64,000 nucleotides of DNA from UBA1479 sp040216635 (GTDB lineage Bacteria > Pseudomonadota > Alphaproteobacteria > Rhodospirillales > Casp-alpha2), in NCBI GenBank assembly GCA_040216635.1, contig JAVJOU010000006.1:132138-196137 (forward strand). The letters are read 5' to 3'. The notes below the pieces were generated by a model that was not told the origin of the DNA, ran no database searches, and saw only the letters and a program-made list of their open reading frames with translations. Each line of letters starts with the position of its first letter. Within the stretch, counting starts at the first letter, position 1. Position numbers and translations under genes: made by a program. Positions 58,855 to 64,000 of the stretch are shown piece by piece.

Positions 58855-61296
58855 ATGGGTCTTTTTGGTGCACTTAGTTCGGGCGTGTCGGGTCTTACCG
58901 CGCAGTCCAGCGCCATGGGTGCCATCGCCGATAACATCACGAACGTGAACACGATCGGTTACAAGGGCACACAGGTCAATTTCCAGACCCTCGTCACCCG
59001 GCAAACCTCGTCGACGTTCTTCTCGGCTGGTGGTGTGCAGTCCCGTCCCCGGACGGATGCCGGTATTCAGGGCCTGTTGCAGTCCTCGACTTCACAAACG
59101 GACCTGGGCATTTCGGGCTCCGGCTTCTTCGTCGTCAACGAAGCGGCCGTGCCGACCTTGTCCAACGAGTTTCTGTTCACCCGCGCCGGTCAGTTCTTCC
59201 AGGACAACAACGGCTATCTGCGGAACACGGCGGGCTTCTACCTCCAGGCCTTCCCTGTGAACCCGGACGGTGAAATCATTCCGAACAACTCGGACATCCT
59301 GATCGCCAATACCAACGTCATATCGACGGACTTCCTGACCACGGTCAACCTCAACCGAGTCGGCGGCACGGCGACGGCGACGTCGGAAATTTCGGTCGGT
59401 GCCAACCTGCCGGCCAACGCGACGGCCGGGCAGACCCATCGCTCGGATGTTCAATTCTTCGATAGCCTGGGCACCGCGCGGACGATTTCGTTCCAGTACA
59501 CACGATCCGGGCAGGACAACCAGTGGGATGTAGCTGTTGATCCGCCTTCCGGCAACGATGTGCTGACCTTGGAAGATGCCAATGGCAACGCCTATGACAG
59601 CCGCGGCCAGGTGGAATTCGATTCAATTCCCGCCAACCGCTCCTCGATCAGCATCGATGGCATTTCCTACCGGTTCCAAAATTTCGGCACGCTGACGGCC
59701 ACGACATCGAATACCATCGCCATTACCGATGCCGGCGGCGCCAACGGTACGGACGACCGGATCGTCGCTTCTGCGACGGGCACGTTCTCGGCCTTGGCTG
59801 CCGGTGATGAAATTACCCTTGACGGCGCCAACCTGCCGGCTCCTGGCGGCCCAATCACCGTTGAAATTCGTAGCGTCACAAACAACGGCACGACAATTGA
59901 CGTTTATCCCGTCGGAACGCCTGCAGGTGCTGGTCCGTTCACGGCAACGGTTGCCGCACAATCCTCGGACATCACAATCACTCCGGATGATTCCGACACG
60001 GTTAAAATCGTTGATACCAGTTCGTCAACGACGACCGCCAACTATGTTTCTCAATTGGTGGCCAAGGTCAAAGCATCGGATTCCGATTTCGCAGATCATG
60101 GCGGATATACCAATACCCGGGTTGCCGTATCTCCGTTCAACGCCTCGACAATACTGTTCAGCGAAGACGGCACCGGAGCAATCACCGTTGATCCTTCCGG
60201 GCTGTTGACCTCGTCCGGGGCGGGGGCGACCAAGCAGCAAACATCCTTCACCGTGCGCCAGACGGACAACCTCTACCAAGACCACTTCCAATTCACTTTC
60301 GACACGGTTCCGTTGGGTGGAGAAACCCTGACGATTAACGGGGTCACTTACGAATTCGACTCCGACGGTGTGGCGAATACGGCGGGGAACATTCTGGTCG
60401 ACGTTTCCGCCCGTGAAGGCAGTGTTCTGGCAACGGCGGTTACGACATTCCTCGGCGATCTTGAATCCGCCATCGAATCCAGCGATCCCAGCTTTGCAAC
60501 CGGTGCAAGCACCGTTCGCACGCGCGCCAATGGATTGACGGCCGACAATGCCAGTTTTACTGCTGTCAACACGATCGTCTTGGATGTCTTGCCGAGCGGC
60601 TCCTACAACATCCAGTTCAGTGCCGGCTTTGCCGACCTGCCCACGTTGCCTGACGGCAATACGCCGGTCGACACTTCCGGATCCGATTTGACGGCCGGGA
60701 TCAATTTCTCCATCGGCAAGTCGAATGCTCTTGTCTTCGATTCCTCGGGCCTTCCGTCGTCAGTCGCGGTTTCCGAGATCGAAATGCTCGGGTTTTCCAA
60801 CGGTGCCGCGAACTTCGATGACGATCCGGCGAATACGGACCAAATCACCTTGGACTTCGGCACCATCGGCATTGCCGATGGCCTGACCCAGTTCGGTGAC
60901 GAATTTACGCCAGTGTTCATCAGTCAGGACGGATCGCAGTTCGGTACCTTCGCAGGCATCACGGTCAACGACGACGGCTTGATGACGGCTCTGTTCGACA
61001 ACGGTGAAACCCGCCCGGTGTTCAAGATCCCGATCGCCACCTTCGTCAACGTCAATGAACTCGGCTCGCGCTCCGGTAACGTCTTCAATTCGACCCAGGC
61101 TTCGGGCGACCCGACGCTGCGGTCCGCCAACTCAGGCCCAGCGGGTGCCATCACCCAGTCGGCCCTGGAAGCCTCGACCGTCGATATCGGTGAGGAATTC
61201 ACCAAGATGATTGTCGTCCAGCGAGCCTTCTCCGCCGCCACCAAGATCATCACCACGGCGGATGAAATGCTCGATGAACTGGTCCGGCTCCGTTAA
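58855..61296 (+). CDS. flgE: Flagellar hook protein FlgE (second, larger copy)
   Basis: An 813-residue hook protein starting 'MGLFGALSSGVSGLTAQSSA' and 'DNITNVNTIGYKGTQVNFQT', and ending 'FTKMIVVQRAFSAATKIITT' plus 'ADEMLDELVRLR', the standard FlgE ends. The ribosome site AAGGAGGAAG is very strong, which fits a highly made structural subunit. The usual length is about 400 residues. Here the exposed middle has large insertions, including a module at about residues 300-350 ('ALAAGDEITLDGANLPAPGG') related to those in FlgL and FlgE1, and two repeats of the 'TINGVTYEF'/'SIDGISYRF' type. This is the most likely main hook subunit. Confidence 0.95.
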   Translation: MGLFGALSSGVSGLTAQSSAMGAIADNITNVNTIGYKGTQVNFQTLVTRQTSSTFFSAGGVQSRPRTDAGIQGLLQSSTSQTDLGISGSGFFVVNEAAVPTLSNEFLFTRAGQFFQDNNGYLRNTAGFYLQAFPVNPDGEIIPNNSDILIANTNVISTDFLTTVNLNRVGGTATATSEISVGANLPANATAGQTHRSDVQFFDSLGTARTISFQYTRSGQDNQWDVAVDPPSGNDVLTLEDANGNAYDSRGQVEFDSIPANRSSISIDGISYRFQNFGTLTATTSNTIAITDAGGANGTDDRIVASATGTFSALAAGDEITLDGANLPAPGGPITVEIRSVTNNGTTIDVYPVGTPAGAGPFTATVAAQSSDITITPDDSDTVKIVDTSSSTTTANYVSQLVAKVKASDSDFADHGGYTNTRVAVSPFNASTILFSEDGTGAITVDPSGLLTSSGAGATKQQTSFTVRQTDNLYQDHFQFTFDTVPLGGETLTINGVTYEFDSDGVANTAGNILVDVSAREGSVLATAVTTFLGDLESAIESSDPSFATGASTVRTRANGLTADNASFTAVNTIVLDVLPSGSYNIQFSAGFADLPTLPDGNTPVDTSGSDLTAGINFSIGKSNALVFDSSGLPSSVAVSEIEMLGFSNGAANFDDDPANTDQITLDFGTIGIADGLTQFGDEFTPVFISQDGSQFGTFAGITVNDDGLMTALFDNGETRPVFKIPIATFVNVNELGSRSGNVFNSTQASGDPTLRSANSGPAGAITQSALEASTVDIGEEFTKMIVVQRAFSAATKIITTADEMLDELVRLR

Positions 61297-61330
61297 TCGC
61301 CGCTGACCCGGTCGACGGCCGCTAAACGAT

Positions 61331-61376
61331 AAAGCCCCGATCTCCCCTTTATGGCGGATTTCGGGGCTTTTTCTTT
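61331..61376 (+). terminator. Rho-independent terminator after flgE2
   Basis: A perfect 10-bp stem (AAAGCCCCGA / TCGGGGCTTT) with a 20-base loop runs into TTTTTCTTT. It ends the fliK-flgD-flgE transcript. Confidence 0.85.
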
Positions 61377-61507
61377 GGCATTCAGGGGGCATCACCATGA
61401 TTTGCAATTCAGGAAAAATTAACGCTGGTCTTTAGCCTTTCATTAAAGGTCCCGCACATAAACTGGCAACCGTAACGAACAAGCGGAAGCGACATCCGCC
61501 AGGGAAG

Positions 61508-61885
61508 ATGGAATACGAGCGAACAATCATGACTTTGCTGAAGCGCCAGAATCAGGATGCTCGGAACGGGCGTACGGGAACCGGCAGTAATGTCGAACCC
61601 TTAAGCCCGCTTGGCCGTCCCATGCGGTTGGAGGATCTTCCTCCGCCGTCCACCAAACGGTGGGTCGCCCGGCGCAAGGCCGAGGTCGTTTCCGCCGTGC
61701 GCGGTGGCCTGCTCACGCTTCAGGAAGCCTGCCGGCGCTATTCCCTGTCCGAAGACGAATACCGCACCTGGGAGCGTCTGATCGACGACCACGGCCTCAA
61801 GGGCCTGCACACGACCCGGACGCAGGTATACCGGAACATTGCCCAGCGCAAGGGCCGCCGTCCCGAGGTCGTCGCAAACAGCTGA
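61508..61885 (+). CDS. sciP: DUF1153 protein, SciP-type CtrA inhibitor
   Basis: The 125-residue protein contains the DUF1153 core 'RWVARRKAEVVSAVRGGLLT' followed by 'LQEACRRYSLSEDEYRTWER' and 'GLKGLHTTRTQVYRN', a helix-turn-helix family. SciP in Caulobacter binds CtrA and blocks activation of CtrA-dependent promoters. The N-terminal ~35 residues are extra. Either ATG at 61508 or ATG at 61529 could start it; neither has an ideal ribosome site. Its place between flgE and fliF matches the order in Caulobacter. CtrA-like sites upstream of fliF and at 44979 are possible indirect targets. Confidence 0.88.
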   Translation: MEYERTIMTLLKRQNQDARNGRTGTGSNVEPLSPLGRPMRLEDLPPPSTKRWVARRKAEVVSAVRGGLLTLQEACRRYSLSEDEYRTWERLIDDHGLKGLHTTRTQVYRNIAQRKGRRPEVVANS

Positions 61886-61914
61886 GGCACTCCCTGACAG
61901 CCCCGGTCCCCGGG

Positions 61915-61933
61915 GTGGGCAAAAATTGCCCAC
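61915..61933. promoter_or_regulatory. FlbD/ftr-like palindrome in the fliF control region
   Basis: GTGGGCAA-AAA-TTGCCCAC has perfect 8-bp arms. The 13-base core GGCAAAAATTGCC is identical to that of the site at 19491. It lies three bases from a CtrA-like TTAACC, the arrangement in which FlbD represses fliF in Caulobacter. Confidence 0.6.
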
Positions 61934-61935
61934 TG

Positions 61936-61950
61936 TTAACCACTTCTTCA
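61936..61950 (+). promoter_or_regulatory. CtrA-like site upstream of fliF
   Basis: TTAACCACTTCTTCA matches TTAA-N7-TTAA except for one base in the second half. It adjoins the palindrome at 61915 and lies about 120 bp upstream of the fliF start. A one-mismatch match to a short motif is weak on its own; position supports it. Confidence 0.4.
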
Positions 61951-61990
61951 CTGCCCCCCAAATAACCTGCAGGTAACGGATTTCCTGAAC

Positions 61991-62018
61991 ATTCCAGGTG
62001 CGTCAAAACGCCTGGAAT
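61991..62018 (+). other. Inverted repeat in the fliF leader
   Basis: ATTCCAGG (61991-61998) pairs with CCTGGAAT (62011-62018) across a 12-base loop. No T-run follows, and it ends about 50 bases before the GTG start. It could fold in the mRNA leader or bind a regulator. Confidence 0.35.
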
Positions 62019-62067
62019 TCAAGGGGAAACCACCCGGTTCACACTCCTGCAACCACGGGGGACGCAA

Positions 62068-63708
62068 GTGGAAGCACTAACTCAAGCAATGCGCGGTCTA
62101 GGACCCGTTCGCCTCGCCATGATGGGCGGGGTGATGTTCGTGATGCTCGGCTTCTTTATTTTCCTGCTGACCAAGTTGGGCCAACCCAACATGGCGCTTC
62201 TGTTCAGTGATTTGGAACCTTCGGACTCCAACACCATCGTGTCGGAAGTCGGCCGCTTGGGCCATCAAGCGGAAGTCCGCGACAACGGCACGTCGGTCTA
62301 CGTGCCGGCCGACAAGGCGCTGGAACTGCGTCTTCAGATGGCAGACCGCGGACTGCCGGTCGGCGGCCGTGTCGGCTTTGAAATCTTTGATGAAACGGAC
62401 TCTCTCGGCACCACCGATTTCCTGCAGAACGTGAACTTGCGCCGCGCCCTTGAAGGCGAGTTGGGCCGCACCATCCAATCCATGGACATCGTCCACCGTG
62501 CCCGGGTCCACCTTGTGATGCCCCGGCGGCAATTGTTCTCTCGCGAGGAACAACAGCCCAGCGCCTCCGTCGTGCTGGCCATGCGCGGCGGCAAACGCCT
62601 CGACACCGAACAGATTTCCTCTGTCCAACACTTGGTGGCATCCGGCGTTCCCGGCCTGAAACCCGGCCGCATCACGATTATTGACGACAAGGGCAAGTTG
62701 TTGTCGCCCGGCTTTGAAGATGACCAATCGGTACAGACCGTGGCTGCCAAGAACGAAGACCGGCGCCGTGGCTTCGAAGCGCGCATTGCCCGGACCGTCG
62801 AAGAACTCCTTGAAAAGACGGTTGGTTTCGGCAACGTCCGCGCGGAAGTCAATGCCGATATGGACTTTGACCGGGTTTCGACGACCGAAGAAATCTACAA
62901 TCCGGACGGCCAGGTCGTGCGATCGACCCAAACCATCGAACGGGCCGCCCGTAATCAGGAATCCGAAGGCGATCCGGTGACCGTCGGAACGAACCTGCCC
63001 GATGCGGCGCCCGGCGGCGGTGAATCCGCCCGCGCCCAGTCGGACGAAAGTTCGACCGAGGAAACGGTCAACTTCGAGATTTCCAAGAAAACCGTCAATC
63101 ACGTGAAGACCGACGGTGAAATCAAGCGCATCAGCGTGGCCGTACTGGTCAACGGCATCCAGGGGCGCGACGCAGAAGGCAACCAGACCTACACCCCCCG
63201 CCCCAAGGAACAGATGGAACTTCTGGCCACCTTGGTCCGCAACACCATCGGTTTCGATGCCGACCGCGGCGATTCCGTTGAAGTGGTCAACATGGAATTC
63301 GCCTCGCCGGTCAAATTCGAAGAGCCGCTAGAGTTGTTCTTCGGCCTCGGCAAGAACGATCTGTTACGCTTGGCTGAAATCCTGGTTCTGAGTATTCTGG
63401 GCATCCTGGTGATCCTGCTGGTCGTACGGCCTCTGGTCAGCCGGGCCTTCGAATCCATCCCGTCGGCGCAAGAAGCCGCCGGCCGCCTGTTGGCGGACAC
63501 AAGCTCGCAAGCCGCCGGACTGCTTGGCGGCCCGTCGGCACCGGCGCCGGCCGATATGGAAGAAGAACAGTTCGAAGAACTCATCGACATCGACCGCGTC
63601 GAAGGCCGCGTCAAGGCGTCTTCGGTCAAGAAGGTCGGCGAGATCGTCGAAAAGCACCCGGAAGAGGCGCTCTCCATCATCCGCGCCTGGATGTATCAGG
63701 AAGCATAA
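62068..63708 (+). CDS. fliF: Flagellar MS-ring protein FliF
   Basis: The 546-residue protein has the first membrane helix at about 17-35 ('MMGGVMFVMLGFFIFLLTKL'), the ring-building motifs 'NMALLFSDLEPSDSNTIVSE' and 'ARVHLVMPRRQLFSREEQQP', and a second helix at about 430-455 ('LAEILVLSILGILVILLVVR'). The C-terminal 'VGEIVEKHPEEALSIIRAWM' is the FliG-binding segment. The start codon is GTG. It forms the inner-membrane base of the flagellum and is encoded 63 bp before fliG. The upstream region carries a palindrome and CtrA-like site. Confidence 0.96.
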   Translation: MEALTQAMRGLGPVRLAMMGGVMFVMLGFFIFLLTKLGQPNMALLFSDLEPSDSNTIVSEVGRLGHQAEVRDNGTSVYVPADKALELRLQMADRGLPVGGRVGFEIFDETDSLGTTDFLQNVNLRRALEGELGRTIQSMDIVHRARVHLVMPRRQLFSREEQQPSASVVLAMRGGKRLDTEQISSVQHLVASGVPGLKPGRITIIDDKGKLLSPGFEDDQSVQTVAAKNEDRRRGFEARIARTVEELLEKTVGFGNVRAEVNADMDFDRVSTTEEIYNPDGQVVRSTQTIERAARNQESEGDPVTVGTNLPDAAPGGGESARAQSDESSTEETVNFEISKKTVNHVKTDGEIKRISVAVLVNGIQGRDAEGNQTYTPRPKEQMELLATLVRNTIGFDADRGDSVEVVNMEFASPVKFEEPLELFFGLGKNDLLRLAEILVLSILGILVILLVVRPLVSRAFESIPSAQEAAGRLLADTSSQAAGLLGGPSAPAPADMEEEQFEELIDIDRVEGRVKASSVKKVGEIVEKHPEEALSIIRAWMYQEA

Positions 63709-63771
63709 GCAATCGATTCCGCGTCAAAACCCGACAGAAGACGCGAAAAGGCAAGAAAAGGTTAGTTCCTC

Positions 63772-64000
63772 ATGGCCCGCATCAAGGACGATTACCGCGC
63801 CTTATCCGGCACCGAGAAAGCCGCGATCTTCCTGTTGTCCCTGCACCAGGACCAGGCATCCATGCTGTTCGAACGCATGGACGACGAGGAAATCCGCGAA
63901 CTGTCCGCCTCCATGTCGAGCCTGGGCAGCGTCCATTCCTCGGTGATCGAACGCCTGTTCGTCGAGTTCGCCGACAAGCTGTCCTCCGCCGGCGGCCTGG
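63772..64000 (+). CDS. fliG: Flagellar motor switch protein FliG (5' part only)
   Basis: The first 76 codons are in the window: 'MARIKDDYRALSGTEKAAIF' and 'SLHQDQASMLFERMDDEEIR' followed by 'ELSASMSSLGSVHSSVIERL', the FliG N-terminal domain that binds the FliF tail. The gene runs off the right edge. It follows fliF as in most alphaproteobacteria. Confidence 0.95.
   Translation, partial: MARIKDDYRALSGTEKAAIFLLSLHQDQASMLFERMDDEEIRELSASMSSLGSVHSSVIERLFVEFADKLSSAGGL

Noticed and set aside
61377..61390. Sigma-54 promoter before sciP
   Set aside because: GG-N10-GC spacing and a TGGCATTC -24 match exist, but the -12 element is GGGC, it overlaps the end of the flgE2 terminator, and no palindromic activator site lies upstream.

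Overview
The window is a chromosomal piece of an alphaproteobacterium, most likely a member of the Rhodospirillales or a close relative. The evidence is the set of lineage-typical flagellar regulators (flaF, flbT, and a sciP-type DUF1153 gene beside fliF), CtrA-like TTAA-N7-TTAA sites and an alphaproteobacterial Fur box. I see no rRNA, tRNA, CRISPR array, insertion sequence or prophage.

Region 1 (1-6.9 kb) is an iron-responsive locus. On the minus strand lie a DUF4856 / EF-hand exported protein, a sterol-desaturase-like membrane hydroxylase joined in one reading frame to an FbpA-type iron-binding protein, and an FbpB-type permease. The FbpC-type ATPase is divergent. The shared promoter region holds two Fur-type palindromes.

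Region 2 (7-16.5 kb) encodes flagellar axial proteins: a hook-like protein, flgI, flgJ, an flgN-like chaperone, flgK, a very large flgL, and flaF. Region 5 (56-64 kb) continues the flagellar cluster with fliK, flgD, a second and larger flgE, sciP, fliF and the start of fliG. Three sigma-54-type promoters (upstream of flgE1, flgI and fliK) each have a palindrome close to GGCAA-N3-TTGCC centred about 95-105 bp upstream. The same palindrome lies beside a CtrA-like site upstream of fliF. This looks like an FlbD/CtrA flagellar hierarchy.

Region 3 (16.6-29.5 kb) holds two near-identical flagellin genes, flbT, and putative flagellin glycosyltransferases: a TPR/OGT-like FlmG-type enzyme, a Maf-type (DUF115) enzyme and a TPR/GT9-like enzyme. 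It also holds two proteins I do not recognise: a 275-residue helical protein and an 813-residue protein with a discoidin-like region.

Region 4 (29.6-56 kb) is a sugar-biosynthesis island set between the flagellar blocks. It encodes a NeuB-family nonulosonate synthase, three SpsF-type cytidylyltransferases, two DegT aminotransferases, two Gfo/Idh/MocA oxidoreductases and a sugar epimerase/dehydratase. It also encodes an amidine-forming set (N-acetyl sugar amidotransferase, HisH-like, HisF-like), an AsnB-like amidotransferase, a formyltransferase/deacetylase pair and two methyltransferases. GNAT and AAC(3)-type acyltransferases and a stand-alone adenylation enzyme with its carrier protein complete the set. 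Together these could make and decorate an unusual CMP-nonulosonic acid (pseudaminic- or legionaminic-like) for O-glycosylation of the two flagellins. That product is inferred from gene content, not shown by the sequence.
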